Positions 16,021 to 23,297 of a stretch of 24,217 bases of DNA are shown here, one piece after another; the stretch's first letter is position 1, and every line of letters starts with the position of its first letter. A model generated the notes under the pieces. It did no database searches. It was not told the origin of the DNA and saw only the letters and a program-made list of their open reading frames with translations. The position numbers and the translations under genes are program-made. The stretch lies in assembly GCA_031993545.1 (NCBI GenBank), contig DAMAHZ010000049.1, positions 1-24,217 on the forward strand. Direction: 5' to 3'. Source of the DNA: UBA1535 sp002323775. Its GTDB lineage: Bacteria > Bacillota > Clostridia > Tissierellales > Sedimentibacteraceae.

Positions 16021-16974
16021 TCAAGCAAAATTAAATTCTCCTTCAAGGTTGCTTTGCTCATAAAGATGTGAGCCTTCTGGAATTATGAAATTAACTGCTT
16101 CCTTTTCAATCTTTAAATTTATTTGGTCATATGAATAGCTCTCTCCGTCTATGCAAATATTTATAAATGATTCGCTCTTTATTAAAAGTTCTCTACATTT
16201 TTTGTAAGTGCATATTTTCTTAATAGCTTCGTCTATTAGATGCTCTCCCTTTTTATATTTTTTTATTAGATTAATTATCTTAAATCGGGATACCTTATCT
16301 ATTAAAACAACATCTATTAAGTCGTCATTTATACTTGCATATGGCGCACATTTATATCCTCCACCATAAAACATTCCGTTAGCAGCTACGCTAAGTAAAA
16401 AATCGTTCTTTATGATAGTTCCATCATCAAATTTTATTTCAAGAAAATTTCCAAGCTTCTTTACCAAGCAGTATAAAACCGATAAAAAATAACGTGTTGG
16501 TCCTGAAATAAACGGAATTTTTCTAAATTTGTCCACATTATATGCAACATCAGCATCAAAGCCAATATTGCAGACAGATGTTGCATATTTATCATTAACC
16601 TTTACCAAATCAACAGATGTAACAGTTCCATTAACTTGTGAAGCTATATCAAAGAAATTATTATTGTTAGTAAAATTTTTTACGAAATCATTTCCACTAC
16701 CGCAAGGAATTAGTGCTACATTTACATGCTTGTATTTATAGGCAACATTAATAATCTCATGTAAAGTACCATCGCCGCCACAGGAATAAAAAGTATATGG
16801 CTTATTTTCTTTACATTTTTCTTCGATATAATGCTTGCTGTCACCCTTGCCATTCGTAATGTATACATCATATCTCTCTTTTTCGTTTTTAAAATATTTA
16901 TGTATAGACTTTTCAAGCTCTATTTGGTACTTACCACTTCCCGCAATAGGATTAATAATAAAAATATGCTTCAT
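16021..16974 (-). CDS. Diacylglycerol/lipid kinase (DgkB/YegS family)
   Basis: 317 residues from the ATG at 16974, with AGAGG about 7 bases ahead; a longer in-frame start at 17046 has no such site and would add a non-conserved hydrophobic tail. The nucleotide-binding signature GGDGT lies at 66-70, and GSGNDF at 92-97 replaces the usual GTGNDF. The early INPIAGSGK (residues 7-15) is also typical of the DAGK catalytic domain. The enzyme phosphorylates diacylglycerol to phosphatidic acid on the cytoplasmic membrane face. Together with the LTA-synthase-like gene less than 1 kb away, it could recycle the diacylglycerol left by glycerol-phosphate transfer, although other lipids are used by some family members. 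It has its own consensus promoter. Confidence 0.9.
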   Translation of the reverse strand: MKHIFIINPIAGSGKYQIELEKSIHKYFKNEKERYDVYITNGKGDSKHYIEEKCKENKPYTFYSCGGDGTLHEIINVAYKYKHVNVALIPCGSGNDFVKNFTNNNNFFDIASQVNGTVTSVDLVKVNDKYATSVCNIGFDADVAYNVDKFRKIPFISGPTRYFLSVLYCLVKKLGNFLEIKFDDGTIIKNDFLLSVAANGMFYGGGYKCAPYASINDDLIDVVLIDKVSRFKIINLIKKYKKGEHLIDEAIKKICTYKKCRELLIKSESFINICIDGESYSYDQINLKIEKEAVNFIIPEGSHLYEQSNLEGEFNFA

Positions 16975-17074
16975 TTTAACCTCTTTATATATAATTATTA
17001 TGCTACTTAATAAAAATAATGTTTTCTTTCTTATATTAATCGACATAATTCAACAATGTCATCCAACAAGCTAT

Positions 17075-17102
17075 ATTATACTACATTTATTTACAGTGTC
17101 AA
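17075..17102 (-). promoter_or_regulatory. Consensus promoter of the diacylglycerol kinase gene
   Basis: On the minus strand, TTGACA (17102-17097) and TATAAT (17080-17075) are both perfect, with a 16-base spacer. The leader is about 95 bases. Confidence 0.8.
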
Positions 17103-17222
17103 AGTGAAATTTTTATTTTTGAATATTAAAATTTTTTTAATAATTATATATTTTATTGGTACAAACAAGTTTTCTGTCCATTTAACATATAATTACATTA
17201 CTTGAAATATGGAGGTGTTTGT

Positions 17223-17945
17223 TTGATTGAAGGATTAATTGAATTTATTTTTCCATTTACAATTTTTCTTTTTGGATACATAACTGCTGGCAGCTCTTTC
17301 CCTCAGCCTTTAAGTAAAAACGAAGAATATGAGCTGATAGAAAAATCAAAAACAGGAAATCTCGAAGCACGAAATCTGCTAATTGAACGAAATTTGCGTT
17401 TGGTTGCACACGTTGTTAAAAAATATAAATCTGTAAATATTGACCCAGAAGATTTAATTTCCATAGGTACTATAGGATTAATTAAGGCTGTTACTACATT
17501 TGACAACAACAAAGGAATTAGACTTGCTACATATGCTGCTAAGTGTATTGAAAACGAAATACTTATGACATTAAGAAGCGATAAAAAATTAAAAAATGAG
17601 ATATCACTTCACGAGCCTCTTGGAACTGACAAGGAGGGTAATAGTATATTTTTAATTGACGTTATTAAATACGAATGTGAGGAGATTATAGGTCGAATTG
17701 ATAAAGAACAAAAGATTGAAATACTAAATAAAATATGGGATAAAGCACTGCTTAAAAGAGAAAAAACTATAATAGAAATGAGGTATGGTATACGAAACAA
17801 CGATCATAAGACACAGCGTGAAATAGCCAAACAACTTGGCATATCCCGTTCCTATGTATCAAGAATTGAAAAAAAAGCTCTTAAAAAGCTTTATGATGCT
17901 TTGCTAAACTATGAAAAAAATGATAACAACTCTAATTCTGTGTAA
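17223..17945 (+). CDS. sigK: RNA polymerase sporulation sigma factor SigK
   Basis: 240 residues from a TTG start at 17223, with GGAGG 7 bases ahead. SigK directs late mother-cell transcription in sporulation. A hydrophobic N-terminal stretch (about residues 5-22) precedes FPQPLS, as in the pro-sequence of pro-SigK, so processing by a SpoIVFB-like protease is likely. Region 2 carries NLRLVAHVVKKY and DLISIGTIGLIKA; LATYAAKCIENEIL follows; region 4.2 ends with the helix-turn-helix TQREIAKQLGISRSYVSRIE. The gene is continuous, with no skin-type element interrupting it. SigE is similar, but the FPQPLS start and ARNLLIERNLRLVAHVVKKY favour SigK. CATATAAT at 17186-17193 resembles a SigE/SigK-type -10, but no clear -35 is seen. 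Confidence 0.9.
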   Translation: MIEGLIEFIFPFTIFLFGYITAGSSFPQPLSKNEEYELIEKSKTGNLEARNLLIERNLRLVAHVVKKYKSVNIDPEDLISIGTIGLIKAVTTFDNNKGIRLATYAAKCIENEILMTLRSDKKLKNEISLHEPLGTDKEGNSIFLIDVIKYECEEIIGRIDKEQKIEILNKIWDKALLKREKTIIEMRYGIRNNDHKTQREIAKQLGISRSYVSRIEKKALKKLYDALLNYEKNDNNSNSV

Positions 17946-17961
17946 AAAATTTATAAAAACG

Positions 17962-17998
17962 AAGCACAAAGAAAATGAGAACATTTTTCTTTGTGCTT
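17962..17998. terminator. Terminator hairpin between sigK and the LURP-one-like gene
   Basis: A 14-bp perfect stem (17962-17975 with 17985-17998) and 9-base loop. The minus side continues with CGTTTTTATAAATTTTTT, a good U-tract for the LURP-one-like gene. The plus side has only a weak T-rich tail, so it probably ends sigK less efficiently. Confidence 0.75.
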
Positions 17999-18024
17999 TG
18001 TTGTGTACAACTTTATATCAATTA

Positions 18025-18504
18025 TTATTTTTTCCCATTATGTAGGCAATTATCTATTGCTATAGCAAGTGCAGTAAAAAATGTTGCATCTTTTTCATCT
18101 GCTATCTCTAATTTATAACTGTCTCCAAGTGACAAAGCTTTCTTGCTTATAGTACCTAAAAGCTCGCCATTAAAAGTTATTTTAAAGTTCATGGCAAATA
18201 ATTCACCTTGAATTTCATAATCTCCATATGGACTTGTAACTTTCAGCTTTGGCTTGAAAAATGAAAATTCTTGTTTTAGCTTTGCATGTAAGGTCTCACC
18301 TTTGTATATTTCATATTCAGCGAGCATAAAAGTAAATTTTCTTTTAATTAAAAACAACTCATTATCAGACATATCATAAAGATTTATATTACTTAATAAT
18401 GATAGAAGCTTACTCTTAACCTTGTAGATTGGTTGTAAATTTTCGTCAAAAACATTATACGAATCTGTTAATGCGAGCACTTTTTGTTTAATGTACAATA
18501 TCAT
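18025..18504 (-). CDS. LURP-one-related (LOR/DUF567) protein
   Basis: 159 residues, cytoplasmic by sequence, no membrane segment. The alternating short beta-strand pattern (YIKQKVLALTDSYNVFDE, then LFLIKRKF, YEIYKGE, and YGDYEIQGELFAMNFKI) with a final hydrophobic helix (ALAIAIDNCL) fits the Tubby-like beta-barrel of the LURP-one-related family. Bacterial members are common in Firmicutes; their molecular role is not known, though binding of lipids or phosphate groups has been suggested for the fold. GAGGAG lies about 10 bases before the ATG. It is monocistronic: a large intergenic region lies upstream and the shared hairpin at 17962-17998 downstream. Confidence 0.82.
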   Translation of the reverse strand: MILYIKQKVLALTDSYNVFDENLQPIYKVKSKLLSLLSNINLYDMSDNELFLIKRKFTFMLAEYEIYKGETLHAKLKQEFSFFKPKLKVTSPYGDYEIQGELFAMNFKITFNGELLGTISKKALSLGDSYKLEIADEKDATFFTALAIAIDNCLHNGKK

Positions 18505-18880
18505 TTTTTTACACTCCTCTTATTTATCCATATAGGATTTATTTTTTCGACAATAAAATATTTAATATTTCACAATATTTCATTTTATTTCAAATAATAG
18601 CATAAAATTGGAAATTATGCAATAAAAAATTTTAAAACAAATTAAATTTAAAAAGTTTAAATGATCCTTTGAAAGATAATTATCGTGCTAGCCATAAGGG
18701 TTAAAACAGCATCTAGGTATATAATAAAGGGTTCATCGAAAATTATTTTTGCTACAGCTCCTTTATTTTTATTTTGTCAATAATAAAAGATAGTAAATTA
18801 ATGATTTGCCCTATACTTCTCAAAGTCATAACTTACTATCTTTTATAAGCATTATATAAATTTAAACCACAAAGATTTAG
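18505..18880. other. 376-bp intergenic region with a possible IS relic
   Basis: No intact gene. On the minus strand two short, protein-like open stretches in different frames meet near GGAGCTGTAGC (about 18758-18748), a string like the ends of some clostridial insertion sequences. No complete element, matching terminal repeats or target duplication was found. GATAATTATC (near 18675) is a perfect palindrome. The right part holds the inverted repeat listed separately. Confidence 0.3.
18783..18846 (-). terminator. 14-bp perfect inverted repeat with 36-base loop; probable udk-operon terminator
   Basis: ATAAAAGATAGTAA (18783-18796) and TTACTATCTTTTAT (18833-18846) pair perfectly. Lying about 35 bases after the udk stop on the minus strand and followed by a short T-rich end, it may terminate the operon, though the long loop and weak U-tract are unusual. 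It may instead belong to an insertion relic. Confidence 0.45.
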
Positions 18881-19501
18881 CTACTTATCCATAAAGGATT
18901 TAATTTTTGTGACCATTAAGTCTATTGCAACTAGGTTGTTGCCGCCCTCTGTTACTATGATATCTGCATACTTTTTAGTTGGCTCTATAAACTGTTCGTG
19001 TGCAGGTCTTACTGTATTAATATATTGAGCTATGACTGAGTCCACTGTACGGGCTCTTTCATTTATATCCCTTATAATTCTTCTTATTAATCTTAAATCT
19101 GCATCTGTGTCTACAAATATTTTAATATCTAACAGATTTCTTATTCTCTCGTCGTAAAAAACCAATAATCCCTCAATTATTATGATTTCCTTTGGCTCTA
19201 TTAGCATTGTTTCCTTTTTCCTATTATGAATTTCATAATCATACAAAGGTTTCTCAATAGCATGTCCATTTTTTAATGATTCTATATGTTCTATCAAAAG
19301 GTCTGTATCGAAAGCAAATGGATGGTCATAATTCGTCTTACATCTTTCCTCATAAGATAAGTGACTTTGATCCTTGTAATATGAGTCCTGCTCTATTATA
19401 GCTATGCTTCTTTCAGGAACCTCAGAAAAAATTTTATTAACGATAGTGGTTTTTCCTGAACCACTTCCTCCTGTTATACCAATAAATAAAGGGGTTTTCA
19501 T
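18881..19501 (-). CDS. udk: Uridine kinase
   Basis: 206 residues, the typical size. It makes UMP and CMP from uridine and cytidine in the pyrimidine salvage pathway, using ATP or GTP. The Walker A motif GGSGSGKTT is at 11-19, QDSYY with the catalytic Asp at about 39, the IIIEGLLVFYD segment at about 107-117, and the lid RRIIRDINERAR at about 144-155. The ribosome binding site AGAGG is 12 bases from the ATG, longer than usual. It lies 22 bases after the U32 gene. udk also follows the U32 genes in Bacillus subtilis, so the order is conserved. Confidence 0.95.
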   Translation of the reverse strand: MKTPLFIGITGGSGSGKTTIVNKIFSEVPERSIAIIEQDSYYKDQSHLSYEERCKTNYDHPFAFDTDLLIEHIESLKNGHAIEKPLYDYEIHNRKKETMLIEPKEIIIIEGLLVFYDERIRNLLDIKIFVDTDADLRLIRRIIRDINERARTVDSVIAQYINTVRPAHEQFIEPTKKYADIIVTEGGNNLVAIDLMVTKIKSFMDK

Positions 19502-19523
19502 TGGGATTATTTTCCTCTCTTTC

Positions 19524-20765
19524 TTATTTCTTTTTTCTAATTATATAATATGGTGCTAATTCTTTTTCAATTTTCATCTGAATAATTTCCTGTGCATGAG
19601 GGGCTGAATCAATTCTTTCACCTTTTTCATTTTTCATTTCCTTGGCAATTATTTCAAAATGTCTTCCGGCAGGTCCAAAAACCTCTAACAAGTCACCCTC
19701 ATTAAATTTGTTTCTCTGCTCTAGCGTCGCTATCTGTGTAGCCTTATCATAATCCTTTACTATGGCAACTACATCATACGTTCTTATATAACTGCTGGAA
19801 GTGTACAGCTGTGCAGTTTCATAAGGATTTCCTAGATAAAATCCATATGTATAATCTCTGTATGAAGCCTTTTCAAGTTCTTCTTTCCAATATTGCAAAT
19901 CAGCTTTATCGCCATATTTATCCACTTCCAATAAGGCATTCTTGTAAGCTCTAACAGCATTTGCTGTATAGTATTCACTTTTCATCCTGCCTTCTATTTT
20001 CAATGCACTTATACCTAAATCTACAAATTTTTGCATGTACTCTACCATACATAAATCTTTAGAATTAAAAATAAATGTTCCCTCGTCATTTTCCTCAATA
20101 GGAAAATACTCGCCAGGTCTCTTTTCCTCAACGATATTATATTTCCATCTGCATGGCTGAGCACAATCGCCCTTATTTGAATATCTTCCTGTCATAAAAC
20201 TGCTTAACAGACATCTGCCAGAATAAGATATGCACATAGCTCCATGCACAAATGCCTCAAATTCCAAATCCTTTGGTGTATTTTTAATAATTTCTTCAAT
20301 TTCATCAAATGATAATTCTCTTGCTAAAACTATCCTTTTTACCCCTTGCTTATACCAAAAATTTGCGGCACTTGAGTTTGTTGTATTAGCTTGAGTACTA
20401 AGATGTATCCTCATGTCAGGTGTTGTCTGCTTTATAATGTCTATGACTCCTGCATCTGAGGCTATAAGTGCATCTGCACCTATTTTTTGCAAGTATTTAA
20501 GATAGTCCTCAAAACCATTTAAGTCATTTTCATGAGGTACTATGTTTACTGTTATATTGGATTTAACTCCATGCTTATGGCAGTATTCTATTCCCTTTTC
20601 TAAATCATCTGAATTAAAATTCTTAGAACCTGCTCTTAGTCCCATTGTTTTGCCAGCAAAGAAAACTTCATCTGCTCCATATTCCACTGCCATTATCAAT
20701 TTTTCCAGATTTCCAGCAGGTGCTAATATTTTAGGTAATTTGCCTATATTTTTACTATTTTTCAT
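19524..20765 (-). CDS. trhP: U32 peptidase family protein, TrhP-like tRNA hydroxylation enzyme
   Basis: 413 residues. The family signature runs from E170 (EAFVHGAMC) through C178, G-x-C185 (SGRC) to S188, followed by C201 and C205 (DCAQPC): a cluster of cysteines that in RlhA/TrhP-type members is associated with an iron-sulfur centre. LAPAGN at 14-19 begins the TIM-barrel. Although named peptidases, TrhP proteins make 5-hydroxyuridine at tRNA position 34, using prephenate-dependent chemistry. The neighbouring gene encodes the matching methyltransferase TrmR, which supports this role over proteolysis. The start overlaps trmR by 11 bases; GAAAGG is about 9 bases ahead. B. subtilis has two adjacent paralogues (yrrN, yrrO); here only one is found. 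Confidence 0.88.
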   Translation of the reverse strand: MKNSKNIGKLPKILAPAGNLEKLIMAVEYGADEVFFAGKTMGLRAGSKNFNSDDLEKGIEYCHKHGVKSNITVNIVPHENDLNGFEDYLKYLQKIGADALIASDAGVIDIIKQTTPDMRIHLSTQANTTNSSAANFWYKQGVKRIVLARELSFDEIEEIIKNTPKDLEFEAFVHGAMCISYSGRCLLSSFMTGRYSNKGDCAQPCRWKYNIVEEKRPGEYFPIEENDEGTFIFNSKDLCMVEYMQKFVDLGISALKIEGRMKSEYYTANAVRAYKNALLEVDKYGDKADLQYWKEELEKASYRDYTYGFYLGNPYETAQLYTSSSYIRTYDVVAIVKDYDKATQIATLEQRNKFNEGDLLEVFGPAGRHFEIIAKEMKNEKGERIDSAPHAQEIIQMKIEKELAPYYIIRKKK

Positions 20766-21429
20766 TACTTTTTGCCTTTCTGTCCTTTACTTTAATTAGT
20801 GCAACTCCATCTCCGATAGGAATTATCGAAGCTTCAAATCTATCATCATTAGAGACATATTGTAAAAAATTTCTCATTCTTTTCACTATTGTTTTTTTTC
20901 TTTTTTCAACAAGCTCGTCATTAGCTATCATTCCCTTATATAATACATTATCACAAATTATTGTGCCATCTGGCGATAGTATTTTCAATATTTTATCAAA
21001 AAATTCTTCGTAATGACCTTTTGAGGCATCAATAAATGCAATATCAAATCCACTCTCATTAATATAATCGAGTACATGGTTTGCATCATCATTTATAAGT
21101 CTAATGTTATTATTACAATCAAAATTTTTAATATTATTTAATGCTTCCTCGTATATATCTTTATTTATTTCTATAGACAATATATCTACATTATTATCAA
21201 GAGCTTTGCACATAAATATAGACGAAAATCCAACGTTAGTACCAATTTCAAGTATTTTTTTAGGCTTTGTAATATTTAAAAGTACCTTTATCAATTGAGC
21301 TACCTCTTTTTGAATTATAGGTCTATGATTTTCAATACAACTCTCCCTAAATTTTTCCAAATTTTCGTCTTCGTTTTTTATTAAGCTCTGTATATAATTT
21401 TGGATATAATCCATGTTTATTTCATCCAT
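20755..21429 (-). CDS. trmR: tRNA 5-hydroxyuridine methyltransferase, TrmR/YrrM-like
   Basis: 224 residues, a class I SAM-dependent O-methyltransferase of the cation-dependent (COMT-like) family. The SAM motif LEIGTNVGFSS is at 60-70; D134 (FIDASKGHY), D160 and N161 (CDN) fit the three metal ligands of this family. In B. subtilis, TrmR methylates 5-hydroxyuridine at the wobble position to 5-methoxyuridine, directly after the step made by TrhP, which is encoded next. The pairing of genes is therefore the main reason to prefer tRNA as substrate over small catechol-like molecules. It starts 20 bases after mltG and overlaps the U32 gene. AGAGG is about 11 bases ahead of the ATG; an in-frame ATG at residue 6 is an alternative start. 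Confidence 0.88.
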   Translation of the reverse strand: MDEINMDYIQNYIQSLIKNEDENLEKFRESCIENHRPIIQKEVAQLIKVLLNITKPKKILEIGTNVGFSSIFMCKALDNNVDILSIEINKDIYEEALNNIKNFDCNNNIRLINDDANHVLDYINESGFDIAFIDASKGHYEEFFDKILKILSPDGTIICDNVLYKGMIANDELVEKRKKTIVKRMRNFLQYVSNDDRFEASIIPIGDGVALIKVKDRKAKSNEK

Positions 21430-21449
21430 TTAATTTTGTACCTCTTATA

Positions 21450-22478
21450 CTACTTTTTATTCAAATATTTATCTACAGCAGCAAGATGTTCATCATATGT
21501 TTTTGAAAAGTGACTTGTTCCATCACCTTTTGCTAGAAAATATAGAAATTCAGTTTCTTCTGGATATAGACAAGCTTCTATAGATGCTTTTCCTGGTGAG
21601 TTTATAGGCGTTGGTGGAAGTCCTTTATTTATATAAGTGTTATAAGGAGATATAACTGAAATATCCTCATTTGTCAATCTTGGTTTCCATTCGCCAAGTA
21701 TATAGTTTACTGTTGCACAAGATTGCAGCATCATATCAATTTCTAATCTTTTTAGAAACACTCCTGCAATTGTACTTCTTTCTTCTTTCTTAACAGCTTC
21801 TTTTTCAACAATTGATGCTAAGGTTATTATTTCTTCAAAGCTTAGCTTTGTACTAGCCATAGCAGGGACAATTGTTGACTCATAATATTTTTCAAACTGA
21901 TTTAATAGATATCTTACTATATCCTCCTCACTTGAATTCTTGTAAACATTGTATGTTTCCGGAAGCAGATATCCTTGTAAAGTTTCAATTTCTTTATTAT
22001 CACTTAAAAATTTATAATCAGCTCTAAAATTTTCAGCATTATTCATAAGAGCAAGCAGTTTATCATAGTCAAGAGATAGCTGTTCTGATATTGATTTAGC
22101 TACGTCTTGTATAATCAAGCCTTCAATTATAGTTAAATTTGTTGTATTGTCAGAACTTGACTTGTTTATGAGTGCATTTATAAGCTCGTCCACATTCATG
22201 TTTCTACTTAAAATAAATTTTCCTGCCTTTAACTTCGAATCATGACCGAGCCTTTTTACGTGATATCTAAAAATACCAGCGTCTTTAATTAAGTTTTTAC
22301 TGTATAAAATTTCTGATATAGCATTAGTAGAGCTGCCTGATGGTATTTCTATCTCTATCTGTGTTGAATCAGAAGAATCAACTGCTTCTAAGGATTTTTC
22401 AATATATCCATTTATAAATAAATATCCGCCAATTAATACAATTAACAAAATTACTATTAAAGTTAAAAATTTTTTCAT
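21450..22478 (-). CDS. mltG: Endolytic murein transglycosylase MltG (YceG family)
   Basis: 342 residues, usual length. One N-terminal membrane helix (about 4-24), a LysM-like segment (about 40-115), then the YceG catalytic domain with LASIVEKEA at 220-228, where E225 corresponds to the catalytic Glu218 of E. coli MltG. Further family features are LQGYLLPETY (167-176), RLEIDMMLQSCATVNY (244-259) and YNTYINKGLPPTPINSPG (279-296). The enzyme cuts nascent peptidoglycan strands on the outer face of the membrane and sets glycan length. It is the first gene of the mltG-trmR-trhP-udk unit, with a good sigma-A promoter about 100 bases upstream. Confidence 0.95.
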   Translation of the reverse strand: MKKFLTLIVILLIVLIGGYLFINGYIEKSLEAVDSSDSTQIEIEIPSGSSTNAISEILYSKNLIKDAGIFRYHVKRLGHDSKLKAGKFILSRNMNVDELINALINKSSSDNTTNLTIIEGLIIQDVAKSISEQLSLDYDKLLALMNNAENFRADYKFLSDNKEIETLQGYLLPETYNVYKNSSEEDIVRYLLNQFEKYYESTIVPAMASTKLSFEEIITLASIVEKEAVKKEERSTIAGVFLKRLEIDMMLQSCATVNYILGEWKPRLTNEDISVISPYNTYINKGLPPTPINSPGKASIEACLYPEETEFLYFLAKGDGTSHFSKTYDEHLAAVDKYLNKK

Positions 22479-22581
22479 TTATTCACCAAAAAACCTATAA
22501 CACAAAAAATTAAAACTTTAATAAAGTATAAAGCTTGTTTATAGATTTTATTACTCCTTTTCTATTAATTACTTCAACAAT

Positions 22582-22610
22582 ATTATACAACTATAAAGCT
22601 AATTTATCAA
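22582..22610 (-). promoter_or_regulatory. Sigma-A promoter of the mltG operon
   Basis: On the minus strand, TTGATA (22610-22605) and TATAAT (22587-22582) with a 17-base spacer. The leader is about 100 bases. An inverted repeat ATCAATAA-AAA-TTATTGAT (22606-22624) overlaps the -35 and could be an operator. Confidence 0.75.
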
Positions 22611-22704
22611 TAAAAATTATTGATTAAATAAAAAGTATTCAATTATTTAATTAAGAATAAGTAAACTTCATAATAAATAAGTAAATGTAATTTATTGTAA
22701 ATTC

Positions 22705-22764
22705 AAAAAATTAATTCCCAAAGCAAATTACACAATGGAATGTGTGTAATTTGCTTTGGGAATT
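22705..22764 (-). terminator. Intrinsic terminator of the DUF3899-like gene
   Basis: A 22-bp perfect stem (22713-22734 with 22743-22764) and 8-base loop, followed on the minus strand by AATTTTTTG. It lies about 30 bases after the stop at 22793. The stem is unusually long and flawless. Confidence 0.85.
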
Positions 22765-22792
22765 TACAAAGAAAAATTTTCTCTTAAAACTT

Positions 22793-23203
22793 CTAAACGT
22801 AATAAAATAAAACTGTAAATAAAACTGCCAATAAAATAAAGAAAATACCAGGGAATAAAATGAATGTATATTGAGCTCTTTCTTTTTGTTTCTCTTTATT
22901 ATATGTATAATAATCCGGATATTTCTCACGAAATGCCTTTCTTTTCTCTTTTGGTCCAAACTGGTTAAATAATTGTTTAAAACCAAAATCAAATAAATTA
23001 AAGTATCCAACATTTGATACAAAGATTATAGAGCCTACACCAACGAATAATACTCCAGGCACGAAGAAAGCATTGCTTAAAATCTTCATCATTTCAGATT
23101 TTGATTGAGAAAAAGCATCGCTAGAAGAGCACATACTGTAAGCTATAAGTAAGCCAATTACTGATACAACAATATTTGCAATTATTTTTTGTTTTTTATT
23201 CAT
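22793..23203 (-). CDS. DUF3899-like integral membrane protein
   Basis: 136 residues with three hydrophobic helices (about 8-22, 45-67, 113-135) and a charged loop between the second and third (FGPKEKRKAFREKYPDYYTY, about 82-101). The layout and the charged K/R/Y loop match small Firmicute membrane proteins of the DUF3899 type, of unknown function. AGGAG precedes the ATG by 7 bases. It follows the peptide-transporter ATPase gene by 94 bases, separated by a terminator-like hairpin, so it is probably transcribed alone. No role can be inferred from context. Confidence 0.75.
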   Translation of the reverse strand: MNKKQKIIANIVVSVIGLLIAYSMCSSSDAFSQSKSEMMKILSNAFFVPGVLFVGVGSIIFVSNVGYFNLFDFGFKQLFNQFGPKEKRKAFREKYPDYYTYNKEKQKERAQYTFILFPGIFFILLAVLFTVLFYYV

Positions 23204-23236
23204 ATTAATTCTCCTGTCTGTATAAATATTTATTTT

Positions 23237-23278
23237 AAAAAAGAGGGACGATGAAAAAGGTTTACATCTAATCCCTCT
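23237..23278 (-). terminator. Terminator after the oligopeptide transporter ATPase gene
   Basis: AGAGGGA (23242-23248) pairs with TCCCTCT (23272-23278), with inner GATG/CATC pairs. On the minus strand it is followed by TTTTTT, about 20 bases after the stop codon. Confidence 0.75.
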
Positions 23279-23297
23279 AAATTGTCAAAACTACAGA

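Larger units (their letters stand above)
22479..22792. other. 314-bp intergenic region upstream of mltG
   Basis: It contains the mltG promoter, an 8-bp inverted repeat at its -35 box, and the terminator hairpin of the neighbouring gene. A run of codons without a stop in the mltG leader has no usable start codon after the promoter and is not called a gene. Confidence 0.7.

Noticed and set aside
16975..17046. N-terminal extension of the diacylglycerol kinase
   Set aside because: The extra residues are hydrophobic and outside the family domain; AGAGG directly precedes the ATG at 16974.
22479..22590. Possible leader peptide before mltG
   Set aside because: Open codons exist, but no ATG, GTG or TTG lies at a usable distance from the AGGAG in the transcribed region.
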